A stretch of 17,338 nucleotides of DNA from JADLEX01 sp964586775 (GTDB lineage Bacteria; Lernaellota; Lernaellaia; JACKCT01). The notes under the pieces are model-generated. The model was not told the origin of the DNA. It saw nothing but the letters and a program-made list of their open reading frames with translations, and made no database searches. The stretch covers positions 1 to 17,338 of the forward strand of contig CAZPJD010000022.1 of assembly GCA_964586775.1 (NCBI GenBank). Direction: 5' to 3'. The position numbers and the translations under genes are program-made. Numbering within the stretch: position 1 is the first letter of the stretch; every line of letters begins with the position of its first letter. Positions 1 to 6,751 of this stretch are shown in pieces.

Positions 1-39
1 CATGATGATGGGACCAGCCGGAAATTGCGGGAGTTCGGC

Positions 40-1224
40 ATGAAGAGATGGATGACGATCATCGCCTGCGCGACCGTCGCGCTCGCGGCGAGCGGGTGTT
101 TTTCGATCACGACCAGCAGCTCGGGATCGCCGGGCGGCGGCGCTCAGACCACGCCCACGGGCGGCGCGACGACCGAGGCGCGCGGGCTGGGCGCGAACGC
201 GCCCGCGAAGCTCTGGACCGACGCGGGCAAGGGCGGCGGCAAGCCGGTGACGGTCGATTCGCGCACCTATGTCGAGATTGCCGAGCGCGCGAACCCGGCC
301 ATCGTCAGCATTTTCACCACCACCGATCTGCGTGTGGGCATCGGCGATCCGCTGGGCATCTTCCGCTTGCCCGTGCCGGATTACGACATGCAGGCCACAT
401 CGCTGGGCACGGGATTTTTCATCAGCGAGGACGGCTTCCTGCTGACCAACGCGCACGTCGTGGCGAAGGCCGACGACGTTCACGTCTATCTGCACGAAAA
501 TTCGGAAGCCCACGCCGCGCGGGTGATCGGCGTCGATCCGGTCGCCGATCTCGCGCTGCTCAAGGTCGATTCCGGCGAGCGGCTCCCCTATCTCAAACTC
601 ACCGACTCGGATCGTGTGGAGCGCGGCGAGATCGTCGTCGCCATCGGCAACCCCTTCGGTCTCGACTACACCATCACCACCGGCGTCATCTCGGCGAAAA
701 ACCGCGTGCTCTCGGCGGGCAGTCGCCGAGGTCTCTACGAGGACTATTTGCAGACCAGCGCGCAGATCAATCCCGGCAACTCGGGAGGGCCGCTGATGGA
801 CCTGCACGGCGACGTGGTCGGGATCAACACGGCCATCATCGCCGGCGCTCAGGGCATCGGGTTTGCGATTCCCGCGAACCTCGTGAAGGACCTGCTGCCC
901 GCTCTCGCCAAGAACGGCCGTGTGACGCGGGGATATCCGGGCCTTGGACTCGCGGATCTCAACCCCGCGCTCGCCCGAAAATTCGGCGCGGGTTCGACGA
1001 CCGGCGCGATGGTCGTTTCGCTCGACGCGAACGGCCCCGCCGCCCAGGCCGGCGTGCAGCGCGGCGACGTGATCGTCGCCGTCAACGGCGAAGCGGTTCA
1101 GAACGCGCGCGAGGCATCGCGCCGGATCACGGCGGTCGAGGCCGGCCAGTGGATCGAGCTCGATCTTTCGCGGCGTGGCGCGGCTGTCGCCGCGAAGTTT
1201 CGCCCGGCCACGCGGGGGAAGTGA
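40..1224 (+). CDS. HtrA/Deg-family serine protease, lipoprotein, one PDZ domain
   Basis: This is a periplasmic trypsin-like protease of the HtrA/Deg family, expected to degrade or sense misfolded envelope proteins. The 394-aa product starts with a lipoprotein signal ending A-S-G-C at Cys20; the next residue is Phe, so outer-membrane anchoring is likely. A Gly/Thr/Ala-rich linker (about 25-70) precedes the protease domain (about 75-295). The catalytic triad is visible: His139 in TNAHVV, Asp170 in VADLALL and Ser248 in GNSGGPL. One PDZ domain follows (about 302-387), with GPAAQAGVQRGDVIVAVNG as its core. The ATG at 40 is preferred because GGGAG lies upstream and the signal peptide begins there; a TTG at 25 is in frame but less likely. 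Nothing further upstream is visible. The family call is firm; which Deg paralogue it is cannot be told. Confidence 0.93.
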   Translation: MKRWMTIIACATVALAASGCFSITTSSSGSPGGGAQTTPTGGATTEARGLGANAPAKLWTDAGKGGGKPVTVDSRTYVEIAERANPAIVSIFTTTDLRVGIGDPLGIFRLPVPDYDMQATSLGTGFFISEDGFLLTNAHVVAKADDVHVYLHENSEAHAARVIGVDPVADLALLKVDSGERLPYLKLTDSDRVERGEIVVAIGNPFGLDYTITTGVISAKNRVLSAGSRRGLYEDYLQTSAQINPGNSGGPLMDLHGDVVGINTAIIAGAQGIGFAIPANLVKDLLPALAKNGRVTRGYPGLGLADLNPALARKFGAGSTTGAMVVSLDANGPAAQAGVQRGDVIVAVNGEAVQNAREASRRITAVEAGQWIELDLSRRGAAVAAKFRPATRGK

Positions 1225-1237
1225 TGACGAGTCGATG

Positions 1238-1266
1238 TTGGGATTTTTCCGCCTGACGTTTATCAT
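1238..1266 (+). promoter_or_regulatory. Candidate sigma70-type promoter for hicBA
   Basis: TTGGGA (1238-1243) and TATCAT (1261-1266) are separated by 17 bp and lie just after the protease stop codon, 28 bp before the hicB start. The arrangement suggests that the toxin-antitoxin pair has its own promoter. It was found by eye only; the same TATCAT box occurs before the DUF2339 gene at 10374. Confidence 0.45.
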
Positions 1267-1293
1267 GGGCGCGGACCGATCAGGAGAAAGCTG

Positions 1294-1500
1294 ATGCGAC
1301 AGGTGGTGATGACGCGAGGCGAGGACGGGTTCTGGGTTGTCGAGGTCCCATCGCTGCCCGGATGCGTTTCTCAGGGGAAGGACCGCGACGAGGCGCTGGA
1401 AAACGTTCGCGAAGCGATCGCGGCGTATGTCGAGGTCCTGCGTGAGGGTGGACTCCCGATTCCGGAGGAGCGGTTCGACACGCTGGTCGTTGCGGTATGA
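1294..1500 (+). CDS. hicB: HicB-family antitoxin (short form)
   Basis: The 68-aa product has the HicB/UPF0150 signature: an N-terminal strand region GFWVVEVPSLPGCVSQGKD followed by a helix DEALENVREAIAAYVEVL. In type II hicAB systems HicB binds and neutralises the HicA mRNA interferase. The protein is at the short end of the family and ends just after the partial RNase H-like fold, so no C-terminal ribbon-helix-helix or HTH DNA-binding domain is present. Autoregulation of the kind seen for longer HicB proteins would therefore need another mechanism. AGGAGA (1282-1287) gives a good ribosome binding site. The gene overlaps hicA by 4 bp (ATGA), so translation is probably coupled. The antitoxin comes first here, the reverse of the classical hicA-hicB order. 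Confidence 0.88.
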   Translation: MRQVVMTRGEDGFWVVEVPSLPGCVSQGKDRDEALENVREAIAAYVEVLREGGLPIPEERFDTLVVAV

Positions 1501-1721
1501 GCCCACCCCTTCCCGTCGTGTCGGGGCGGGATGTAGTCCGCGCGCTCGAGAAAGCGGGATTTCGATTTCGACGTCAGACCGGCAGTCACATTGTTCTTCG
1601 GCGGCCTGAACCGCCGACGATGATCACGGTTCCCGATCACAAAACCCTGGATCGCGGAACTCTTCGATCCATTATTCGTCAATCGGGATTCACGGTGGAC
1701 GAGTTCATCGCGCTCCTTTGA
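1497..1721 (+). CDS. hicA: HicA-family toxin (mRNA interferase)
   Basis: The 74-aa product is a HicA/YcfA-type double-stranded-RNA-binding-fold protein, predicted to cleave mRNA when free of HicB. The diagnostic stretch is visible: a helix VVRALEKAGF, a basic strand FRFRRQTGSHIVLRR with the conserved G-S-H (catalytic-type His31), then ITVPDHKTLDRGTLRSIIRQ with the usual H-K and G-T-L-R positions. All expected motifs are intact, so the toxin looks functional. Its start codon overlaps the hicB stop codon. The pair sits between housekeeping-type envelope genes with no mobile-element sequence beside it. Confidence in the family is high; activity is inferred. Confidence 0.9.
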   Translation: MSPPLPVVSGRDVVRALEKAGFRFRRQTGSHIVLRRPEPPTMITVPDHKTLDRGTLRSIIRQSGFTVDEFIALL

Positions 1722-1756
1722 GCATCACGTGAGATCGCCCGGACCGCGAATGCCGC

Positions 1757-1786
1757 TTGACAACCGCCGCGCCCGGCGGCCAAATC
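1757..1786 (+). promoter_or_regulatory. Candidate promoter with palindromic spacer before the acidic lipoprotein gene
   Basis: A perfect TTGACA (1757-1762) is followed 18 bp later by a weak -10-like CAAATC (1781-1786). Between them lies a perfect inverted repeat, CCGCCG (1764-1769) and CGGCGG (1774-1779), with a 4-bp gap. The palindrome could be an operator or chance in GC-rich DNA. The -10 element is poor, so the call is tentative. Confidence 0.35.
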
Positions 1787-1823
1787 CGCGAATTGCGCCA
1801 ACCCGTTCACGGAGCCGATCGAG

Positions 1824-2228
1824 ATGAAACCGCGTTTCTTGTTTCTGACGTTGCTGTGCGTGCTCGCCACCGGTTTGACGGTCTCTTTCGTCGCGTGCGG
1901 CGGCGATGACGACGACGAGGAAGAAGAAGACACCGCGTCCGACGACGACGCCGACACGACGCCCAGCGTGACCTTGCAGGAGTGCGTCGACGCCTTCGCG
2001 CGCCTCTACGGCCCGGAAGGCTGCCAAGTCGCCATGTGGGACGAGGCGACGATTGAAGGCGAAGTCTGCCAACCGCGACAAAGCGCGGCCGACGCGAACG
2101 ACTGCGTGATGGCGCTCTACGCCGACAACCTCGATTGCATCAACGCCGTCGAGTGCGGCGCCGAGACCGCCGACGCCGACTACGCGGCGTGCGAGGAAGC
2201 GTTCCAGACAGCCGCCGGCGCATGCTGA
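1824..2228 (+). CDS. Small acidic, Cys-rich lipoprotein, unknown function
   Basis: I do not recognise a family. The 134-aa product has a signal peptide with lipobox-like F-V-A-C (lipidated Cys25), followed by Gly-Gly and a strongly acidic tract of mixed Asp and Glu (about 28-43) that probably acts as a flexible spacer. The remaining ~85-residue domain holds eight further cysteines, including one two residues from the C-terminus, which suggests a compact disulfide-bonded module exposed in the periplasm or at the cell surface. GGAG at 1811-1814 is the likely ribosome binding site. The TTGACA-containing region upstream suggests a separate transcript from hicBA. Poly-acidic linkers directly after the lipid cysteine are common in some Deltaproteobacteria-like genomes; that comparison is from general knowledge, not a search. 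Confidence 0.78.
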   Translation: MKPRFLFLTLLCVLATGLTVSFVACGGDDDDEEEEDTASDDDADTTPSVTLQECVDAFARLYGPEGCQVAMWDEATIEGEVCQPRQSAADANDCVMALYADNLDCINAVECGAETADADYAACEEAFQTAAGAC

Positions 2229-2305
2229 AATAACGCGCGCCGACCCGCGCCGATTTGAACGGGCGATCAATCGCGAATCGGCCCTGTTTTCAAGGCCGAT
2301 CGCGC

Positions 2306-2335
2306 TTGACACCCGTTTTTTACGGGTGCTACAGT
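2306..2335 (+). promoter_or_regulatory. Strong candidate promoter with inverted repeat in the spacer
   Basis: A consensus -35 TTGACA (2306-2311) and a TACAGT -10 (2330-2335) preceded by TGC, an extended -10, are 18 bp apart. The spacer consists almost entirely of a perfect inverted repeat, ACCCGT (2311-2316), five T, ACGGGT (2322-2327). This fits a promoter with an operator buried between the boxes. It lies 60 bp before the ATG of the barrel gene at 2396 and probably drives both barrel genes. Confidence 0.6.
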
Positions 2336-2395
2336 CCGCGCCTCTTTGCACGCATTTCATTCCAGAAGGATCGGCGACTTGGAGCGGGGGGCGCG

Positions 2396-3244
2396 ATGAA
2401 ACGGGGGACGCGGTATACGTGCGCGACGGCGATGGGAATCGCGTTCGCGCTGGCCGTCGCGCCCGCTGCCGTGCCTGCCGCTTTGGCCGACACTTTCGCG
2501 GGCATCGGCGCGGTCATCGATTACCAGTATCCCCTCGACCCCGAGATGTGGGGCGCGACCATGTCGGACAACGCATGGGGCCGCGACCTTGTGGGGGTCG
2601 AGCACTCGGTCGGCGCGGATCGCAACCAGTTCTACACGTGGAATCGCCCGAACCGCCTGATCGCGCCCGGGCTCGAATGCCATTACGGCTGGAGCTTCGG
2701 CCTTTCGCTGCACGGCGATGTGCGTTGGCTGTGGCTGTCGTGGGCGCCAAACCGGGACGTGGACATCATCATGGACCGCATCGACGTGCCGCTCGTCGCC
2801 ACCGCGAAGTGGAGCTTCAACGCCGAGGGCCGTTGGCGGCCCAACGTGTTCGCGGGCGGCGGCGTTCACTACGTGACGACGCGGATCTTCGGCAAGGACC
2901 TGTTCGACCAGCGACGCAATCCGAACTACGACAGCGAGGCGCAGCCGGAACCGGGTACGGATGAGTTCGACAACGCGCCCGAGCCGAGGCGCTGGCTGAA
3001 AGAAACCCGCGAGTTCGCGCGGTCGGACTGGGTGCCCAGCGCGCACGCGGGCGTCGGCCTCGACGTGGCGCTGCGCGAGAGTTTGATTCTCGGCTTCGCG
3101 GCGACGTACGACGTGGTGCCGATGGACACGATCGAAGCGGTGCTCGTGCGTGACGGCGCCGACGAGTGGCACTGGGTGGAAAAGGAAATCTTCGGCGACG
3201 GCGGCGGCGTCCACGGCGCCGTGTCGATCCATTATCGCTATTGA
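2396..3244 (+). CDS. Outer-membrane beta-barrel protein, unknown function
   Basis: The 282-aa product has a cleavable signal peptide (MKRGTRYTC..., probable cleavage near AALA/DTF) and the alternating polar/aromatic strands of an outer-membrane barrel, for example LECHYGWSFGLSLHGDVRWLWLSW and WRPNVFAGGGVHYV. It ends in a typical strand, HGAVSIHYRY, with a terminal aromatic residue recognised by the BAM machinery. A charged, Pro-rich insertion (about 180-210, QPEPGTDEFDNAPEPRR) is probably a loop. The ATG at 2396 is chosen over upstream in-frame codons because the signal peptide starts there and GGAG lies at 2381-2384; the longer frame would overlap the promoter. The next barrel gene starts 45 bp downstream, so the two are probably cotranscribed. 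No specific family is recognised. Confidence 0.82.
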   Translation: MKRGTRYTCATAMGIAFALAVAPAAVPAALADTFAGIGAVIDYQYPLDPEMWGATMSDNAWGRDLVGVEHSVGADRNQFYTWNRPNRLIAPGLECHYGWSFGLSLHGDVRWLWLSWAPNRDVDIIMDRIDVPLVATAKWSFNAEGRWRPNVFAGGGVHYVTTRIFGKDLFDQRRNPNYDSEAQPEPGTDEFDNAPEPRRWLKETREFARSDWVPSAHAGVGLDVALRESLILGFAATYDVVPMDTIEAVLVRDGADEWHWVEKEIFGDGGGVHGAVSIHYRY

Positions 3245-3289
3245 TTCCGCGTTCCGGTTCCGGCCGGGCGGGGATGTGGAGGAGCTAAG

Positions 3290-4939
3290 ATGCGTTTGTG
3301 GTTGATCGTGCCGATGATGGTCGTGCTCGCGGCGCTGGCGGCGACGGCGGATGCCGCGGAGCCGGAAACCGCCAAGGACCCCGGCGTTTCGGTGGATCTG
3401 TCGGGCTACTACCGGGTCCGATTCGACAACACGCTCAACACGGGTTGGCGTTTCAACGAGGACTACCGCGACGGCGACGACAACCAGGACAGCGACTGGT
3501 GGTCGTACTTCGATCAGCGCGTGCTGCTGCTGCCGAAGATCACCGTCAACGACAATATCGTCCTCAAGACGCAGATCGACGCGTTGCGCAACGTGACCTT
3601 CGGCAACAACACGCAGGCCGTGATCCCGCAGGTGCACGTGACGCGCAACCCGGCCAACACCGAAAAGATCGAGACGGTGGAGTTCGATGCGGCGCGGCTG
3701 TATCGCGGAAACGTCTTTTCGAGCAGCACGTCGTCGAACGCGGGTTACTATGCCTATAACCGCAATAGCGGCGACGAAGTGCCCTCGATCGAGATGTCGC
3801 GCTTTTGGGCCGAGATCATGCTGCCGAATGTCGGTTTCATGCGCTTCGGACGCATGCCGTCGCAGTTCGGCATGGGCGTGTTCTCCAACGACGGCCTTCC
3901 GACCAAGACCGAGTTCGGCTGGCAGGGTCTCGACAAGAACTACGGCGACACCTACGACCGCATCCTCTTCGGCACCAAGATCGGCCCGTACATCCCCGTG
4001 TTGCTGTACGACCGCGTGCTCGAAGGCGACTACAAGACCGGCGACAACGACGTGCACGAGTTCGGCTTCGTGCAGTACCTTCGCGACATCAAGCTCGGCG
4101 GCGATCCGGCGAATCTGCTGAACGGCGGCCTCTACATGGTGCACCGCCGGCAGATGTCGACCAACGCCCGCGTGTTCGTGTACGACCTGTGGGTCAAGCT
4201 CCAGCTCGGCGGCTTCTCGCTCGAAAACGAAGCCGTCGGCGTTCAGGGCTCGTTCACGCAGATCGACGACGAAACTCTCGATGAGATCGAGGAATCGGGC
4301 CTGCCGACCGGCGAGGGCGGCGGCAAGATCGAGGTGTCGGCTTATGTCGACGCCGCGCGTTTGAAATTCGAGACGAAGAGCTGGGGCACGGGCGCGGAGT
4401 TCGGCTTCTCGAGCCCGGCCGATCCGAATCAGGACACGGAATTCGATCCCTCGGCCGCCGCGGCCATCGCGGTTGCCGCCGCGCAAAAAGACGCCGACGA
4501 GGACGCGCCGGAAAACAGCATCGACTTCATCAACGCGGTGGTCGAGAACCAGGCCGCGTTCGGCAAGAAGGTCTACACGTTCCCGATGGATCCCGACTAC
4601 GACGTCGATCTCATCATCTGGGAAGTGCTGATGGGCGGCGCGGTGAAGAACGGCCTCTACGCCAAGGTCGGCGGCTATGTCCAGCCGTTCCAGGAATTGC
4701 GCATCGAGGCCAACGTGATCCAGAGCTGGATCAACGAGAGCTGGAAGGGCGAGAATGGCGAGGACGCCGCGCACGACCTGGGCACCGAGCTCGACCTCGA
4801 CATCTCCAGCACCGCGTGGGATCACTTCACCACGGGCGTGCAGTTCGGCTACGCGTGGCTCGGCGGATACTTCCAGGATGTCTACGGCGACAAGGAAAAC
4901 ATCTTCACGATGCAGATGCGCGCCGGTGTGACGTTCTGA
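3290..4939 (+). CDS. Large porin-like outer-membrane beta-barrel protein
   Basis: The 549-aa product carries a signal peptide (about 1-22, cleavage near ADA/AEP) and begins the mature part with a strand, VSVDLSGYYRVRFDNTL, typical of porins and of alginate-export or phosphate-selective-type barrels. Amphipathic strands rich in aromatic residues continue throughout, and the protein ends in MQMRAGVTF, a canonical C-terminal beta-signal with terminal Phe. Acidic loops such as DYRDGDDNQDSD suggest cation binding or a negative vestibule. An Ala-rich, acidic segment (about 388-410) looks like a periplasmic turn or extracellular loop. GGAGGAG immediately upstream is a strong ribosome binding site. 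It follows a smaller barrel gene and precedes a strong terminator, so it is the last gene of the transcript. Substrate is unknown. Confidence 0.85.
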   Translation: MRLWLIVPMMVVLAALAATADAAEPETAKDPGVSVDLSGYYRVRFDNTLNTGWRFNEDYRDGDDNQDSDWWSYFDQRVLLLPKITVNDNIVLKTQIDALRNVTFGNNTQAVIPQVHVTRNPANTEKIETVEFDAARLYRGNVFSSSTSSNAGYYAYNRNSGDEVPSIEMSRFWAEIMLPNVGFMRFGRMPSQFGMGVFSNDGLPTKTEFGWQGLDKNYGDTYDRILFGTKIGPYIPVLLYDRVLEGDYKTGDNDVHEFGFVQYLRDIKLGGDPANLLNGGLYMVHRRQMSTNARVFVYDLWVKLQLGGFSLENEAVGVQGSFTQIDDETLDEIEESGLPTGEGGGKIEVSAYVDAARLKFETKSWGTGAEFGFSSPADPNQDTEFDPSAAAAIAVAAAQKDADEDAPENSIDFINAVVENQAAFGKKVYTFPMDPDYDVDLIIWEVLMGGAVKNGLYAKVGGYVQPFQELRIEANVIQSWINESWKGENGEDAAHDLGTELDLDISSTAWDHFTTGVQFGYAWLGGYFQDVYGDKENIFTMQMRAGVTF

Positions 4940-4963
4940 TCCCCGAATTCGAGCGATCGCAAG

Positions 4964-4991
4964 AAAGGCCGGTCACGCGACCGGCCTTTTT
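4964..4991. terminator. Bidirectional rho-independent terminator
   Basis: A perfect 11-bp stem, AAAGGCCGGTC (4964-4974) with GACCGGCCTTT (4979-4989), encloses the loop ACGC and is followed by T at 4987-4991. On the minus strand the same hairpin is followed by TTTCTT, so it can serve both the barrel gene ending at 4939 and the HIRAN gene ending at 5037 from the opposite side. Confidence 0.9.
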
Positions 4992-5036
4992 CATGGTGCG
5001 AATGGCGGGCGCCCTTCGTGGTTGCGCGCCGCGCGT

Positions 5037-5888
5037 TTACGCCGCGCGCTGGATTTCCAGATACACGCGCTCATCGAGCGGGTATTCGCGGGGCAGGAAC
5101 GCGCATACGCGCGCGTCGAAGATCGCGCCGCGATCGAGGTGCGTCGCCAGCACCTGCGCGATGGTGCGACGCAGGTAGCCAAGCTTCTGCCCGCTCTCGT
5201 GCATCACCATTACGGCGTTCGGATCGACGGGGTTGTCGTGCTCGCGAACCAGCCAGCACGAATCCCCTTCCCCGATCCGCCGCACCTCGGCACCGTGCTC
5301 CAGATGAATGAAGTGCTCCTTGACGTGGGCAAAACCGACCACGCGGCTCGTCCAGCGCGTCGCGCGACCGTACCAATCGCGCAGCCGGCGCGTCAGCTCC
5401 TCGTCCGACTCGTCGGCGAGTTTGGCCAACGCGCGCAGCGGGTGCGCTTGCGGCAAGGGCGTACCGTGCCACGGGCTCCAGAGCGCTTCGGCGAGCGTGT
5501 TCAGCCGCTCGTCTTCGCCCAGCACCTTCTCCGCGACCTCGATGTCCAGCTCGTCCGCCTTGTCGAATCCGTCGGCGATTTCGAGCCCGCGCAGGATCGC
5601 CCCGGCCTTGATGTGCGCGAGAGCGAGAAAGAGCCCGACGAGCCGCTGGACGAGATCGACGCCCGCCGGAGTTCTTCGACGTTCCCCCAGGCGACCCCAC
5701 ACCCGCAGCCGGATCTCGGCTTCGACGGTCGCCGGGCGAATCGTTCGTTCCAGCAGCATATCCATTCCGTCAACCGACGCGTCTCGAACGAGCGCGATCG
5801 AACCGCGTGTTTCAAGGAAGTGGAAGTCCGCTTCCTTCTTCTGCATACGGAACCGAACCTCGTACATGCGAAATGCCTCAACCAACAT
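5037..5888 (-). CDS. HIRAN-domain protein
   Basis: The C-terminal third (about 182-283) is a HIRAN domain. It carries the core pattern REHDNPVDPNAVMVM, then GQKLGYLRRTIAQVLATHLDRG and a final strand. HIRAN domains bind DNA ends or single-stranded 3' ends in HLTF/Rad5-type helicases, and also occur alone in bacteria. The N-terminal ~180 residues match no family I recognise: two beta-type stretches (YEVRFRMQKKEADFHFLE, then VEAEIRLRVWGRL) followed by mostly helical, acidic sequence. The start at 5888 is chosen because GGGGGG precedes the ATG and the in-frame sequence further upstream is low-complexity Arg-rich. The product is 283 aa. It lies 77 bp after comF on the same strand and ends at the bidirectional terminator. 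A role in DNA damage is possible but unproven. Confidence 0.82.
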   Translation of the reverse strand: MLVEAFRMYEVRFRMQKKEADFHFLETRGSIALVRDASVDGMDMLLERTIRPATVEAEIRLRVWGRLGERRRTPAGVDLVQRLVGLFLALAHIKAGAILRGLEIADGFDKADELDIEVAEKVLGEDERLNTLAEALWSPWHGTPLPQAHPLRALAKLADESDEELTRRLRDWYGRATRWTSRVVGFAHVKEHFIHLEHGAEVRRIGEGDSCWLVREHDNPVDPNAVMVMHESGQKLGYLRRTIAQVLATHLDRGAIFDARVCAFLPREYPLDERVYLEIQRAA

Positions 5889-5965
5889 GGCGCACCCCCC
5901 GGTGACAATTCGGAGGCTACAACGCCCATGCGTCATCGGGGGTCGTATGGGAGTCATGGCCGGAA

Positions 5966-6751
5966 TCAGGACGCGGATTGGTGGTCGTCGGCGTCGTCGA
6001 TCGGGTCTTCGTCCAGAATCGGGCGACCGCGCGTCGCGCGGGCGAGTGTGACGACGGCGACGCGCGCGGCCCCGGCGCGCAGCAGCACGCGCGCGCATTC
6101 GGCGGCGGTCGCGCCGGTGGTGAGCACGTCGTCGATCAGCAGCACGCGCGCGCCGGCAACCGGTTCGCCCTCGCGCACGGCGAACGCACCGCGCACGTTG
6201 TCGCGGCGTCCGGCGCGCGACAGGCCGCGCTGGGGCGGCGTGTCGCGTACGCGGTGCATCAATTCCGGGTGCAGGCCAAGCCGCGTGTCGCGCAGCAGGC
6301 GTCGCGCGACGAGCAACGGCGGATTGAATCCGCGTTCGCGCAGGCGGCGCGGATGCAACGGCACAGGCGCGGCGACGTCGAAATCGCCCCAGGCCACGCC
6401 CATCGACGCGACACTCGCGAGCAGATTCGCAAAGCCCGGCGCGCGATGCACGCCGAGGCGGAGTTTGAACGCCAGGATCGCTCGGCGCGCCTCGCCCTCA
6501 TAACGCAGCGGCGCGCGCGCGATGGCGAAGGGTGGCGGATCGCTCATGCAGTCGAGGCACGCGCGCGAGGCGGTACCGGACTCGAACGGCGTGCCGCAGA
6601 CGCGGCATAATGGCGGCAGGATTCGCGGCAGCGCGGCGTCGCACCGCGCGCACACACCCGTATCGGGCCCGGCCGCGAGACCGCCACATAGCACGCACAC
6701 CGGCGGAAAGACGGTGTCGAAAACGCTTCGGATCGATCCTAGCAGCCGCAT
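5966..6751 (-). CDS. comF: ComF-family phosphoribosyltransferase-like protein
   Basis: The 261-aa product has the full ComF layout. Two four-cysteine zinc-binding clusters stand at the N-terminus (Cys19, 22, 34, 37 and Cys49, 52, 65, 68). A phosphoribosyltransferase fold follows with the PRPP-loop signature VLLIDDVLTTGATA (about 203-216). The conserved Y-EG-AR and RGFN segments are also present. ComF proteins act in uptake or processing of transforming DNA in competent bacteria and are widespread in non-competent ones too; the exact reaction is unsettled. The start codon lies inside the 3' end of the upstream secreted-protein gene (13-bp overlap), suggesting translational coupling. The C-terminal tail after the fold is unusually acidic (DEDPIDDADD). 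The neighbouring HIRAN gene makes a DNA-related context plausible. Confidence 0.92.
   Translation of the reverse strand: MRLLGSIRSVFDTVFPPVCVLCGGLAAGPDTGVCARCDAALPRILPPLCRVCGTPFESGTASRACLDCMSDPPPFAIARAPLRYEGEARRAILAFKLRLGVHRAPGFANLLASVASMGVAWGDFDVAAPVPLHPRRLRERGFNPPLLVARRLLRDTRLGLHPELMHRVRDTPPQRGLSRAGRRDNVRGAFAVREGEPVAGARVLLIDDVLTTGATAAECARVLLRAGAARVAVVTLARATRGRPILDEDPIDDADDHQSAS

Noticed and set aside
2255..2395. 47-residue N-terminal extension of the first barrel protein
   Set aside because: It would overlap the TTGACA/TACAGT promoter and bury the signal peptide; the ATG at 2396 has a ribosome binding site.
2357..4825. 822-aa open frame on the minus strand opposite both barrel genes
   Set aside because: Its translation is rich in Arg, His, Val and Ala with no domain, signal or ribosome binding site. 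It is the antisense shadow of two convincing plus-strand genes in GC-rich DNA.
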